A stretch of 64,000 nucleotides of DNA from Deinococcus arcticus (GTDB taxonomy: Bacteria; Deinococcota; Deinococci; Deinococcales; Deinococcaceae), in assembly GCF_003028415.1 (NCBI RefSeq), contig NZ_PYSV01000008.1, forward strand, positions 1-64,000, in the 5' to 3' direction. The translations under genes and the position numbers were made by a program. Below the pieces are notes generated by a model. The model saw only the letters and a list, made by a program, of their open reading frames with translations. It did not search any database and had not been told where the DNA came from. Every line of letters starts with the position of its first letter. Positions within the stretch are counted from its first letter, which is position 1. This document shows, in pieces, positions 36,591 to 44,219 of the stretch.

Positions 36591-37262
36591 CTAGTCGGCC
36601 CCCACGGCGTGAAAGGTTTCCTGGGTGATGCGCTCGGGAAACTTGCGGATAAAGTCCACGGTGCTCAGGGCCTGGGTGCGGTGGCAGGCGATGGCCTGCA
36701 GCTTGCGGGTCACGTGCGCGCTGACATCGCGGCGCACGTTCGGCGGCAGCCACTGGGCGCGCAGGGCCTCGTGTTCGGGCGGCACGTCGCTGGCGTAGTA
36801 CCACAGCGCGGGGCGCTCCCCAGGCGGCAGCGCGTCCCAGGCAGCTTTCACGGCGCGCCATGTGGTCACGTGGTCCGGGTGCCCGTTGCTGCCGTTGGGC
36901 GGAAAGGTCAGCACGGTATCGGGGCGCAGGCGCACCATGGCCTCGCGCGCAGTTTCGACCAGCGGCGCCAGCGGCTGATCCTGCAGGTACTTGTCGGGAA
37001 AGTGGTGGTGCTCGAACACGCTGCCAGGGTGGCGGGTCAGGCCGATCACGTCCAGGCAGGCGGCCAGTTCGGCTTCGCGCATGCGGGCCAGCGCCTGCGG
37101 CGAGTCGCACAGGCCCAGGGTGCGCCCGGCCTCGCCGCGCGTCAGGGTAATCAGGCCACACGGCTCACCGGCCGCCAGATGCGTCATCAGGGTGCCGGCG
37201 GCGCCGTACACCTCATCGTCGGGGTGGGGCACGATCAACAGCAGTTTCAGCCCGGAGCTCAT
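36591..37262 (-). CDS. PIG-L/LmbE family deacetylase, BshB-like
   Basis: A 223-residue zinc N-acetylglucosaminyl deacetylase-fold protein. Zinc ligands are in IVPHPDDEVYGAAG (His, Asp) and GHPDHVTTWRAV (His). TRGEAGRTLG and FPPNGSNGHPDH match the BshB/MshB group, which makes GlcN-malate or GlcN-inositol for low-molecular-weight thiols; bacillithiol synthesis is therefore possible but unproven. The ATG follows TATGCT by seven bases. A tiny membrane-protein gene ends 20 bases upstream on the same strand. Confidence 0.85.
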   Translation of the reverse strand: MSSGLKLLLIVPHPDDEVYGAAGTLMTHLAAGEPCGLITLTRGEAGRTLGLCDSPQALARMREAELAACLDVIGLTRHPGSVFEHHHFPDKYLQDQPLAPLVETAREAMVRLRPDTVLTFPPNGSNGHPDHVTTWRAVKAAWDALPPGERPALWYYASDVPPEHEALRAQWLPPNVRRDVSAHVTRKLQAIACHRTQALSTVDFIRKFPERITQETFHAVGAD

Positions 37263-37282
37263 GCGCTCCAGCATAGGGCGGC

Positions 37283-37378
37283 CTAGCGCTTGGAACGGGA
37301 CGAGCGGCTGGGCCCACCCTGCCAGGCCGCCAGAAGCAGTGACACCACAATGACCATGAACGCCAGCAGCAATTCCAT
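37283..37378 (-). CDS. Very small single-pass membrane protein, 31 residues
   Basis: ATG 37378 has GGAG eight bases upstream and opens 31 codons ending at TAG. The peptide is a single hydrophobic helix (LLLAFMVIVVSLLLAAW) followed by a basic tail rich in Ser and Arg (PSRSSRSKR), the classic form of a small membrane protein with its tail in the cytoplasm. It lies just upstream of the PIG-L gene and downstream of a palindrome. It is too short for most gene finders. Confidence 0.6.
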   Translation of the reverse strand: MELLLAFMVIVVSLLLAAWQGGPSRSSRSKR

Positions 37379-37454
37379 AGGGCATTCTCCTTTTCTTTAT
37401 CTGACGTTAATGTGACGGCCTGCCGCTCTGCCGTGAAATATCCATCAACATCAG

Positions 37455-37466
37455 ATCACCGGTGAT
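37455..37466. promoter_or_regulatory. Perfect 12-base palindrome, candidate operator
   Basis: ATCACCGGTGAT lies about 76 bases before the 31-residue membrane protein gene, in a locally A/T-rich leader and outside the neighbouring EVE gene. Dimeric repressors bind sites of this kind; the regulator is unknown. Confidence 0.35.
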
Positions 37467-37501
37467 TGAAACGCCCAACTCTACCCCAGGGGCGCGGCCC
37501 G

Positions 37502-37996
37502 TCAAAGCGCCGGGGCTGCGGGTTCGTCTAGGGCAGGCAGCGTGGTGCCGGCGGCCTGCAGCACGCTTTGCACCTGGGCGCGGTCCACCGGCAGCACACT
37601 CAGGCGCGAGCCCCGGGCCAGCAGCGGCGAAGCGGCCCAGGCCGGCAGGGTGCGCAGTTCGTCCAGCGTGATCAGGCGGGGCAGGGCCAGCAGCGGCGCC
37701 ACGTCCACCATGCTCCAGCGCGGCGCCTCCGGGGTGGCCCGGGGATCGGCGTAGGAGCTGGCCGGGTCAAACTGCAGGTTGTCCGGGTAGGCGGCGCGCA
37801 CCACCTGCGCCACGCCCGCCACCCCGGGCGGCCTGGTCCCCGAATGGTAAAAGAGGCACAGGTCACCCGCAGTCATCTGGCGCAGGAAGTTGCGGGCCTG
37901 GTAATTGCGCACGCCGTTCCAGGGCTCGCGCCCGGCGCGCGCCAGATCGGCGTAGCCAAACACATCGGGTTCGGATTTCAGCAGCCAGAAACGCAT
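37502..37996 (-). CDS. EVE-domain protein
   Basis: A 164-residue PUA-like EVE protein, a fold that reads modified bases in RNA or DNA. Signature segments are FWLLKSEPDVFGYADLA at the N terminus, WNGVRNYQARNFLRQM and GDLCLFYHSGTRPPGVAGVA. It is the stand-alone form (relatives of human THYN1). Start ATG 37996 is seven bases after TACCCT. No modification enzyme is adjacent. Confidence 0.9.
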   Translation of the reverse strand: MRFWLLKSEPDVFGYADLARAGREPWNGVRNYQARNFLRQMTAGDLCLFYHSGTRPPGVAGVAQVVRAAYPDNLQFDPASSYADPRATPEAPRWSMVDVAPLLALPRLITLDELRTLPAWAASPLLARGSRLSVLPVDRAQVQSVLQAAGTTLPALDEPAAPAL

Positions 37997-38030
37997 GACC
38001 CCCAGGGTAGGGGGTCAGGGGCAGCGCTGG

Positions 38031-39092
38031 TCAGGGAACCGTGGGGGGCAGCGGCGGGAGGGGCTGGGCGTCGCCGCTCAGTTGCAGCTGCCCGCCGCCC
38101 CAGCGGTAGCCGCCGTTCCCGGTGGTCGCGCGGTCCAGCGGCAGGACCGCCACGTAGCTGCCCCGGGCCTGGGCGCTGTAGCCGCCCGCCGGAAAGCCGA
38201 AGGTATTCGGGGCACCCTGGGGATCAACCACCAGCCGCGCCAGGACGGTCCATTCGTTCAGCCGCAGCGGTTCATGTCCTGTGCGCACGGTGTTTTCGCC
38301 GTGTGGCGGCGCCACCCGCGCCGGGCGGTCCACTTGCCGCAGCGGCAGGCTGGGGTTGGCGCAGGCGGGCAGGCTTTCGGTCACCACGCCGCCACCCCCC
38401 TGGGCCCCGGTGTTCCAGAACGGGGACGGCACGCTGCGCTCGGTCACGTACAGCCGCGCATGGGGCTGACCGGCGCAGGTCAGGCGCTGGCTTGTGATCA
38501 GCAGCCGGGCCTGGGCGCGGTAACTGCCTGGAATCCGGCCCTGGATGTTCTGTGCGGCGTGGCCGGCCACATCGAAGGTGCCCACCTCCAGGCGCTCTCC
38601 GAGTTGCCGGTCAGTGCTCAGATTCAGGTATACCAGTGACTGGGTGCCCCGGGGCAGGGTGAGGGTCACCGCCTGATAGGTGCCTCTGGGGGCGTCTGAC
38701 ACGCTGAAAAGGGCCGCAACGTCCTGCTGGGTGGCGGTCTCAAACTGTGCGCCCTCCCGGGGCGGCATCCATTCGCGGTAGGCCGTCCAGGCCAGGCCCC
38801 CGGCCAGCAGCGTGCCCAGCGTCAGCCAGCCCACGCGGTGGGTCAGGGCGTGGCCCAGCAGACGGCGGTTCACCGGCTGCGGGTGCCCCATGGCGCGCAC
38901 CGCCAGAAACTCGGCTTCTTCCCGGCTGAACCCCTGCGCTTCGTGCCCGGCGGCGCGGTCCAGCAGATGGGTGCGCAGTTCGGCGGCGGCGTCCAGTCGC
39001 TGGGCAACGGGCAGGCCCCGGGTGGCGCGGTGAACATACCCTTCCACCGTCAGGGCCGAAGAGAGCCGGGCGCGGCCTCGCAGCAACTTCAT
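38031..39092 (-). CDS. Membrane protein with permease-prefix-like N terminus, partner of PadR
   Basis: A 353-residue protein. The first 90 residues are helical and cytoplasmic (VEGYVHRATRGLPVAQRLDA, AELRTHLLDRAAGHEAQGFS, EEAEFLAVRAMGHPQPV), like the prefix domains found next to PadR regulators. One membrane helix near WLTLGTLLAGGLAWTAYREW follows, then an external beta-rich domain of about 230 residues with no recognised family. ATG 39092 overlaps the PadR stop as ATGA. It may be the regulator's target or a membrane-anchored sensor. Confidence 0.7.
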   Translation of the reverse strand: MKLLRGRARLSSALTVEGYVHRATRGLPVAQRLDAAAELRTHLLDRAAGHEAQGFSREEAEFLAVRAMGHPQPVNRRLLGHALTHRVGWLTLGTLLAGGLAWTAYREWMPPREGAQFETATQQDVAALFSVSDAPRGTYQAVTLTLPRGTQSLVYLNLSTDRQLGERLEVGTFDVAGHAAQNIQGRIPGSYRAQARLLITSQRLTCAGQPHARLYVTERSVPSPFWNTGAQGGGGVVTESLPACANPSLPLRQVDRPARVAPPHGENTVRTGHEPLRLNEWTVLARLVVDPQGAPNTFGFPAGGYSAQARGSYVAVLPLDRATTGNGGYRWGGGQLQLSGDAQPLPPLPPTVP

Positions 39093-39418
39093 GCCAGCCG
39101 CCGCAGCAGCAGGGCGTCCAGGGCGCCGCGCAGCGTCTGCCATTCCTGGCGCTTCTGGGTCAGGGCGTGCCGTCCGTCGTCGGTCAGACGGTACACCTTG
39201 CGAGGGGCTCCGCCCCGGTCGCTGGGCTGCCAGTCGCCCTCCACCCAGCCGGCCTTGACCAGACGGTGCAGCGCCGGGTACAGGCTGCCTTCCTTCAGGT
39301 CGAACAGGCCGCTGCTGCGGTCGTTCACATGGTTCAGGATGTCCAGGCCATAGCGGGGCCGGTCTTGCAAGGCCGCCAGCAGGGCCAGGTCCAGCGTGCC
39401 GGATTTCAGTGGATTCAC
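39089..39418 (-). CDS. PadR-family transcriptional regulator
   Basis: A 109-residue winged-helix repressor of the PadR s1 subfamily: GTLDLALLAALQDRPRYGLD, EGSLYPALHRLVKAGWVEGD and RKVYRLTDDGRHAL. The start is GTG 39418 with AGGAGG upstream. A consensus-like promoter with an inverted repeat over its -10 box precedes it, suggesting autorepression. The second gene of the operon overlaps by four bases. Confidence 0.92.
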   Translation of the reverse strand: MNPLKSGTLDLALLAALQDRPRYGLDILNHVNDRSSGLFDLKEGSLYPALHRLVKAGWVEGDWQPSDRGGAPRKVYRLTDDGRHALTQKRQEWQTLRGALDALLLRRLA

Positions 39419-39437
39419 AGGCGAACCTCCTGGGTTG

Positions 39438-39476
39438 CTTGCTCTACAAAGTAGTAGTGAGCAAGATACTTGTCAA
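39438..39476 (-). promoter_or_regulatory. padR promoter with overlapping operator-like inverted repeat
   Basis: On the minus strand TTGACA (39471-39476) and TACTTT (39448-39453) are separated by 17 bases. CTTGCTCTAC (39438-39447) and GTAGTGAGCAAG (39454-39465) form an inverted repeat centred on the -10 box, with a two-base insertion in one arm. A dimeric PadR could bind there and block its own transcription. Confidence 0.65.
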
Positions 39477-39539
39477 GCCAGATAGTGGTGGCGCCGGGCT
39501 CCCGTGCCTTTCGCTACCGTGGCCCCCGGGCCTGCGCAC

Positions 39540-39545
39540 TACACT
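39540..39545 (+). promoter_or_regulatory. -10 box for leaderless HtrA-like protease mRNA
   Basis: TACACT ends seven bases before GTG 39553. Confidence 0.6.
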
Positions 39546-39552
39546 GCCCCCT

Positions 39553-40623
39553 GTGCGCGCCTCGCCCTGGCTTCCGGTTTTGCTGCTGCTGGCGCTGGCC
39601 GCCTACCTGCTGCCAGACGCGACCCTGCCCTTTGGCGCTCCTGCGCCGGCCGCGCCGGGCCCGGTGCCCGCATTGCCGCGCGCCCTGCCCCCCGAAGCCC
39701 AGGCCCTCTTTGAGCGCAGTCGCCCGGCCACGGTGCGGGTGGAGAGCGTGAACCCGGCCACCCGCAACGCTGGCATTGGCACCGGCTTTCTCATCAGCGC
39801 TGGGGGGCAGGTGCTCACGGCGTACCACGTGGTCAGCGGGGGCAGCCTGTTTCAGGTGCGCACCCTCTCGGGGCGGTCGTATCCGGCGCGGGTGTCGGCC
39901 TTTGATGCCAGCAACGATGTGGCTCTGCTGGAGGTGCGCGGCGGCGGCGAGTTTCCGTTCCTGAAGCTGGCCACCCGGGCGCCGCGCGTGGGCGAGACGG
40001 TGCTGGCCATCGGCAACAGCGGGGGTGATTTTCTGCAGCCGCGCCGGGGGCAACTGCTGCGCCTGAACGCGGCCTCGGCCCGCGCCGACTTTCCAGGCGG
40101 CACCCTGGAAATGAGCGCGCCCCTGGCCCCCGGTGACAGTGGCGGCCCTATTCTGGACGGCAACGGGCAGGCCATCGGCGTGGTGAGCTACATCAGCGTG
40201 GACGGCAGCGGGCAGACCCGGCGCAGCTACGCGGTGCCTGTCACCGAAGGCAACGAACTGATCGCGGCGCTGCGCAGCGGCGAGAAGCGCGACGTGCCGG
40301 TGGTGGGGCTGGTGTTTGACCCCCTGCACAGCGGCCAGACCGACCCGCCCGGCGCCGTGGTGGACGCCGTGGCCCGCCGCAGCCCCGCTGAGCGCGCCGG
40401 CCTGCGTGGCAGCGTGCGCGACGAACAGGACCATCTGGTGAGCCTGGGTGACGTGATTCTGCGGGTGAACGGCCAGCGCACCCGGGACGCCAACGAGGTC
40501 ATCAACGCCATCCGGCGCCTGCAGATTGGCCAGACCGTGGTGCTGACCTACCTGCGCGGCGACGAGACCCGCGAGGCCCGCATTACCCTGGTGCCGCGCG
40601 CCAGTGTCCCGGACCTGCCCTGA
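39553..40623 (+). CDS. HtrA/DegP-like serine protease with PDZ domain
   Basis: A 356-residue envelope protease. A single N-terminal membrane helix (PWLPVLLLLALAAYLLP) is followed by a Pro/Ala linker. The trypsin-like domain has His92 (LTAYHVV), Asp122 (NDVALLEV) and Ser196 (PGDSGGPI). A PDZ domain at about 255-345 contains SPAERAGLRG and LGDVILRVNGQRT. GTG 39553 is chosen because TACACT lies seven bases before it and the hydrophobic anchor begins there; the longer frame upstream runs into the padR promoter. It degrades misfolded envelope proteins by family analogy. Confidence 0.92.
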   Translation: MRASPWLPVLLLLALAAYLLPDATLPFGAPAPAAPGPVPALPRALPPEAQALFERSRPATVRVESVNPATRNAGIGTGFLISAGGQVLTAYHVVSGGSLFQVRTLSGRSYPARVSAFDASNDVALLEVRGGGEFPFLKLATRAPRVGETVLAIGNSGGDFLQPRRGQLLRLNAASARADFPGGTLEMSAPLAPGDSGGPILDGNGQAIGVVSYISVDGSGQTRRSYAVPVTEGNELIAALRSGEKRDVPVVGLVFDPLHSGQTDPPGAVVDAVARRSPAERAGLRGSVRDEQDHLVSLGDVILRVNGQRTRDANEVINAIRRLQIGQTVVLTYLRGDETREARITLVPRASVPDLP

Positions 40624-40674
40624 CGTTCAGCCCCGGCCCATCTGGGCTTCACTGGCCGGGCGCAGACTGGGGGG

Positions 40675-40899
40675 ATGTCCAGAGCCTTTGTTCGTGAAGA
40701 CGAGGGGGAGCGCTGGCAGCCTCCCTCCCCGCGCCGCGCCTACCGCATCGTGTGGCGCGGTGAGGCCGCCCAGGCGCCCGAAGTGGTGCGCGAAACCGAC
40801 GACCTGATTGAAGCCCTGCGCTGGCTGCAGGCCCGCGATCAGCGCCACCTGTTTGAACTGCGTGACGGCCAGGGCGTGCTGCTGGCCACTGCAAGTTAA
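40675..40899 (+). CDS. Hypothetical protein, 74 residues
   Basis: The ATG lies six bases after CAGACT. The 74-residue charged protein shows a beta-hairpin and one helix (AYRIVWRGEAAQAPEVVRE, DLIEALRWLQARDQRHLFEL). It follows the HtrA-like gene by 51 bases and ends just before a family B repeat. No family recognised; the regular amphipathic pattern supports a real protein. Confidence 0.6.
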   Translation: MSRAFVREDEGERWQPPSPRRAYRIVWRGEAAQAPEVVRETDDLIEALRWLQARDQRHLFELRDGQGVLLATAS

Positions 40900-40902
40900 G
40901 TA

Positions 40903-41045
40903 GCTCGCTGTTGATCTTTAGATCAACCGAGCGGGCTGGAACAGCTGCGCAGCAGAGCGAGTCTCGAAAAAAGGACGTTGCACCGGGCGTGGAGACTGTT
41001 CGGTGCTCTCCTGCAAAGTCGCACCATGAGGGGCAACGTCAATTG
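40903..41045 (+). repeat. Family B dispersed repeat, copy 1
   Basis: The order GCTCGCTGTTGATCTTTAG, AACCGAGC, ACAGCTGCGC, AGCAGAGCGAGTCTCGAAAA, GGACGTTGCACC and GTGCTCTCCTGCAAAGTC matches the reverse complement of 48487-48632. GACGTTGCACC and GGGGCAACGTC (ending about 41038) form an outer stem, with six U on the minus strand (40967-40972), so it could end transcription from the minus-strand rlmB-galM unit. The inner stem has decayed. Confidence 0.82.
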
Positions 41046-41099
41046 CCTCGCCCCTCCCCCAGGCCGACGGTTCAGAAGGGCGCAGAAACGTTTCCCTTC

Positions 41100-41175
41100 C
41101 TGGGACAAGGCCCTTTGTTCGCTTCTCGCGCTGCGGCGCCGCTGTCCCCGCCCGCTCGGTTGATCGGGGGATCAA
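41100..41175 (+). repeat. Second repeat arm, related to family B and to 62815
   Basis: TTTGTTCGCTTCTCGCGCTG, CGGCGCCGCTGTCC, CGCCCGCTCGGTTGATCGGG and GATCAACCG match 62810-62890 closely. With the copy at 40903 it makes an inverted pair flanking about 70 unique bases. The right end reaches the galM-like stop codon. Confidence 0.7.
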
Positions 41176-42110
41176 CCGCGAGTGACTTCATCCCCGGCCA
41201 TACCTGACCAGTCGCCTTCCAGGGTCAGCCGCACGGTGCCGGCCAGGGTCTGTCCCGGGCTCAGCACGCGCAGGTCGGTGCCGTCCACGCCCTGCGCGGC
41301 CAGATTCAGGGCGTCGGTGGCGTGCGAGACCGGCTCCAGGGCCAGACTTCCGTCCGGCGCGGTGAAGACCACAAGGTGCGAATACACGTTGTCGGCGGTC
41401 AGGGTCAGGGCGCGGTGGCCCCAGTCCAGGCGCGCCACCCCGTTCCAGGCGGTATAGGTGGCGTCAATCTGGCGCTGGCCCACAGGCGTGGGGCGCCGGA
41501 AGTCCTCGGCAGGCGTAACAGGGCGCGCAGCCCCCAGGGGCAGCTGGCGCTCATCGGTGTCGTACATCAGTTCGGTGTCCACTTCCAGGGTGGGGTCGGT
41601 GCCGCCTATGCCCCGGGCGAAGTAAGGGTGCAGGCCCAGCCCGGCCGGCATGGGCCGGGTGTCGGCGTTGACGAGGCTGACTGTGGTGTCCAGATGGGGC
41701 CCGTGCAGGCGGTACTCCACGGCCGCCGTGAAGGCCCAGGGCCAGTTCATGTCGGCAAAGTCGCGGCTGTCGAAGGTGGCGCGCAGGAAGCCAGTCTCGG
41801 CCTGGGCCACCTGCCAGGGGCGGCCCCGCACATCGCCGTGCTGCGCCAGCCCGTTTTTGGTGGTGGGGCGCAACTGCACGGCCTGGCCTCCGAAAGTGAA
41901 GCGCGCGTCGCGGATGCGGTTGCTGTAGGGCACCAGCAGAAAGCTGGCGCACTGGCTGCTGGTCTGCACCGCCGCCGGGTCCACGGCGCGCAGCACGGGC
42001 CGCCCGCTGGCCGCGTGCAGGTTGAGCACGCTGGCGCCCAGCCCGGGCAGCACCTCCAGGGTCAGGTGCTCGCTGCGCAGGGTCTGCACCGGCCCGGGGC
42101 CTGGGGTCAC
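41172..42110 (-). CDS. Aldose 1-epimerase family protein
   Basis: A 312-residue galactose mutarotase-like enzyme. Key segments are LLVPYSNRIRDARFTFGG (substrate Arg/Asn), AQHGDVRGRPW (first His), GLHPYFARG (catalytic His) and a late Glu in LALEPVSH. It interconverts sugar anomers. ATG 42110 overlaps the stop of rlmB (ATGA), so the two are co-translated despite unrelated roles. A family B/related repeat follows directly. Confidence 0.87.
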   Translation of the reverse strand: MTPGPGPVQTLRSEHLTLEVLPGLGASVLNLHAASGRPVLRAVDPAAVQTSSQCASFLLVPYSNRIRDARFTFGGQAVQLRPTTKNGLAQHGDVRGRPWQVAQAETGFLRATFDSRDFADMNWPWAFTAAVEYRLHGPHLDTTVSLVNADTRPMPAGLGLHPYFARGIGGTDPTLEVDTELMYDTDERQLPLGAARPVTPAEDFRRPTPVGQRQIDATYTAWNGVARLDWGHRALTLTADNVYSHLVVFTAPDGSLALEPVSHATDALNLAAQGVDGTDLRVLSPGQTLAGTVRLTLEGDWSGMAGDEVTRG

Positions 42111-42817
42111 GCGCGGCCCCGGGTGATTTCAAACAGCAGAATTCCCGCCGCCACCGAGGCATTCAGGCTCTGCACCTGCCCGCGCACCGGAATGCTGACC
42201 AGGGCGTCGCATTTCTCGCGCACCAGGCGCCGCATGCCCTCGCCCTCGGCGCCAATCACCAGGGCAACCTTGCCACTGAAGTCCACCCGGCGCACGTCCT
42301 GGGCCGCTTCGCCCGCCGCGCCGTACACCCACACGCCCTCTTTTTTCAGCGCGTCCATCAGGCGGGGCAGGTTCTTCGTCTGGGCCACAGGCAGGTAACT
42401 GGTGGCGCCCGCCGCTGTTTTGGCCACCACCGGCGAGAGTGGCGCGCTGCGCCGTTCTTCGACCACCACGCCGTGCGCGCCCAGCACCTCCGCGCTGCGG
42501 ATGATGGCCCCAAAGTTGCGCGGATCAGTGATGCCGTCCAGCAGCACGATCAGCAGCGGCTCGCTCCGTTTCTCGGCCAGATCCAGAATGTCGTCCACGC
42601 TGGCCCAGTCCAGGTCCTCCACTTCCGCCAGCAGGCCCTGGTGGGCGGTGGTGCCCGCCAGCTGGTCCAGCTCAATCCGTGGAGCAAAGCGCAGGCGCAC
42701 GCCCGTGGCCTTGAGCTGCGCCACCAGCGCCTCTTCCACGCCCCGCGCGACCAGGACCTCGCTCACGCGTCCATCGCGAAGTGCCTCTAGCACCGGATTC
42801 CGCCCGTACAGCAACAT
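42107..42817 (-). CDS. rlmB: 23S rRNA 2'-O-methyltransferase RlmB/TrmH-type (SpoU)
   Basis: A 236-residue SPOUT methyltransferase using SAM. It begins with the substrate-binding domain LLYGRNPVLEALRDGRVSEV, then SPOUT motif 1 DGITDPRNFGAIIRSAEVLG (Asn and Arg), motif 2 VALVIGAEGEGMRRLV and motif 3 SIPVRGQVQSLNASVAAGIL. RlmB methylates G2251 of 23S rRNA in E. coli; paralogues modify other sites, so the exact base is inferred. ATG 42817 follows TACACT by seven bases. First gene of a two-gene unit. Confidence 0.9.
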   Translation of the reverse strand: MLLYGRNPVLEALRDGRVSEVLVARGVEEALVAQLKATGVRLRFAPRIELDQLAGTTAHQGLLAEVEDLDWASVDDILDLAEKRSEPLLIVLLDGITDPRNFGAIIRSAEVLGAHGVVVEERRSAPLSPVVAKTAAGATSYLPVAQTKNLPRLMDALKKEGVWVYGAAGEAAQDVRRVDFSGKVALVIGAEGEGMRRLVREKCDALVSIPVRGQVQSLNASVAAGILLFEITRGRA

Positions 42818-42849
42818 GTCAGGCAGTGTACCCGGCGCGGCGCGCGGGC

Positions 42850-43242
42850 CTACTCGGTGGCCGGGGCCACGAACGCCGCGCTGTCGTAGTAGGTGCGGAA
42901 GGCCGTCACCCGGCCATCCCGCACGTCAATCAGGCTCACGCCCCGGTAGGCCACGTCACGTCCCGCTGCCAGCTGGCCGGTGGTTTCCCACTCCATCACA
43001 CCCAGGCCGCCTTCCTCGTGGCTGCGGGCAAACTCACTGTGCACCTGCGCGAAATTGTTCAGGTAGGTCTGCCAGAACTCTCGGGCGCCGTCCAGGCCCG
43101 ACCAGCTGTGGGCGCTGAGATTGCGCAGTGTGACCTCTGGAGCGTGCAGCGCCAGCAGATCATCCAGCTGCCGGGTGTTTTCCGCCGTCTGAAGCGCGGC
43201 CATAAAGCGTTGGGTGGTGCTGCCGTCCGGGGCGTAGCTCAT
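42850..43242 (-). CDS. NTF2-like/SnoaL-type protein
   Basis: A 130-residue single-domain cone-fold protein (ketosteroid isomerase/SnoaL superfamily): a helical start FMAALQTAENTRQLDDLLAL, then HAPEVTLRN, GAREFWQTYLNNFAQVHSEF and beta strands VMEWETTG and VSLIDVRDGRVTAFRTYYD. Such proteins bind small hydrophobic ligands; no function assigned. ATG 43242 is taken over ATG 43254 because MSYAPDG opens the domain. Confidence 0.78.
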   Translation of the reverse strand: MSYAPDGSTTQRFMAALQTAENTRQLDDLLALHAPEVTLRNLSAHSWSGLDGAREFWQTYLNNFAQVHSEFARSHEEGGLGVMEWETTGQLAAGRDVAYRGVSLIDVRDGRVTAFRTYYDSAAFVAPATE

Positions 43243-43390
43243 GGGCCCCAGCACACCATCCCCTGCAGGCCCAGAGCGTAGGCGCGGCTACGGGCTGAAG
43301 AAGAGGTGAAGGAGGTGAAGAGAAAGGGGGCCTGAGTGGGCTGGGCCCCTCAGGCTTCGGCGTCGGCCGGGTCAATGCCGCACCACAGCA

Positions 43391-43792
43391 TCAGGGCCAC
43401 CCGCAGACCGGGGCCGTCCAGCAGGCCCCCATCGCCACGAGCACCATGACGGTGGCAGCTTCCCGCGCGCTGGGGTTGGGGTGCAGGCCATTGCGCTTCA
43501 AGGTCAGGAGCATGACCTGCAACGCCGTGCGCTTGTTGCCGTCGCTAAAGCCGTGGTCGTGCGCCAGGGTGGAGCCTATAGCAGCCACTTTGGTGAACAG
43601 TGTGGGATAAGCGTCGTCGCCAAAAGCGCTGTCGGTGGCTTTGGCCGTCGCGCTTTCAATCACCCCTGGATGGGCCACCCCGGCACGACCGGGCGAAATC
43701 TGAAAAATGCCGTCATGCACGAGGTGAACGAAGGCTGGGGTCGGATACGCCCAACCGTGGTGATGGTCGAAATAGCGTCCTGAGCGTGACAC
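43391..43792 (-). pseudogene. Doc/Fic-type toxin with probable C-terminal frameshift
   Basis: A 133-codon frame from a GTG three bases beyond the antitoxin stop. The Fic/Doc active site HDHGFSDGNKR (H-x-F-x-D-G-N-x-R form) is intact, with the usual upstream ATKATDSAFGDDAYPTL-like region and QVMLLTLKRNGL. After Met121 the frame gives GACWTAPVCGWP and stops. Adding one G to the G5 run at 43426-43430 restores GLLDGPGLRVALMLW and a Doc-like tail to a stop at 43350. Either a real one-base deletion or a sequence error. Doc kinases phosphorylate EF-Tu. Confidence 0.75.
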
Positions 43793-43795
43793 AGA

Positions 43796-43960
43796 TCAGA
43801 GGGTAGCCAGCAGATCAAGGGTCTTTTGATCGGCCTGGAGCTGTTCCATGGTCCACGCTTCCAGTTCGGCATCCGCTTGCTCGGTGCGGGGTGTGGGCCG
43901 CGTTTCCTTGAGAGACCGAAAGACCGGCGGTTGATCGTCTGGTGTACTGGGTGTGCCCAT
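43796..43960 (-). CDS. Antitoxin-like protein paired with Doc
   Basis: A 54-residue acidic protein (PTPRTEQADAELEAWTMEQL, then DQKTLDLLATL) directly upstream of the Doc-like gene; the next start codon lies three bases after this stop. GGGGG is seven bases before the ATG. Phd-type antitoxins pair a DNA-binding N terminus with an acidic C-terminal helix that fills the Doc groove; here only the acidic helix is obvious and the N-terminal fold is unclear. Its role rests mainly on gene order. Confidence 0.65.
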   Translation of the reverse strand: MGTPSTPDDQPPVFRSLKETRPTPRTEQADAELEAWTMEQLQADQKTLDLLATL

Positions 43961-44075
43961 ACCTTCCCCCTGGTCCTGGCAGTGAATCAGCTGTGTGGGC
44001 CGCAGTATAGGGCTTTTGGCAGTGGTGTCCCTGGAGCGAACACAGCGGCGCTGTGAACGCTGAACAGCAGAAAGC

Positions 44076-44099
44076 AAAAAACGGTGCCTGGGGCACCGT
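44076..44099 (-). terminator. Terminator of tRNA-Lys
   Basis: ACGGTGCC (44081-44088) pairs with GGCACCGT (44092-44099). On the minus strand six U follow (44076-44081). It lies eight bases after the tRNA 3' end. Confidence 0.9.
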
Positions 44100-44104
44100 T
44101 TGCG

Positions 44105-44188
<84 letters not shown>

Positions 44189-44219
44189 GAAGGAAGTATA
44201 CGGGCCGCTGCCGGGCCTG

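Noticed and set aside
37385..37480. Radiation/desiccation response motif (RDRM) near TTATCTGACGTTAATGTGAC
   Set aside because: Only a few bases match the TTATGTCATTGACATAA palindrome and the two halves do not pair well.
40903..41175. Insertion sequence between the 74-residue gene and galM
   Set aside because: Only about 270 bases and no transposase frame; better described as a pair of dispersed repeats.
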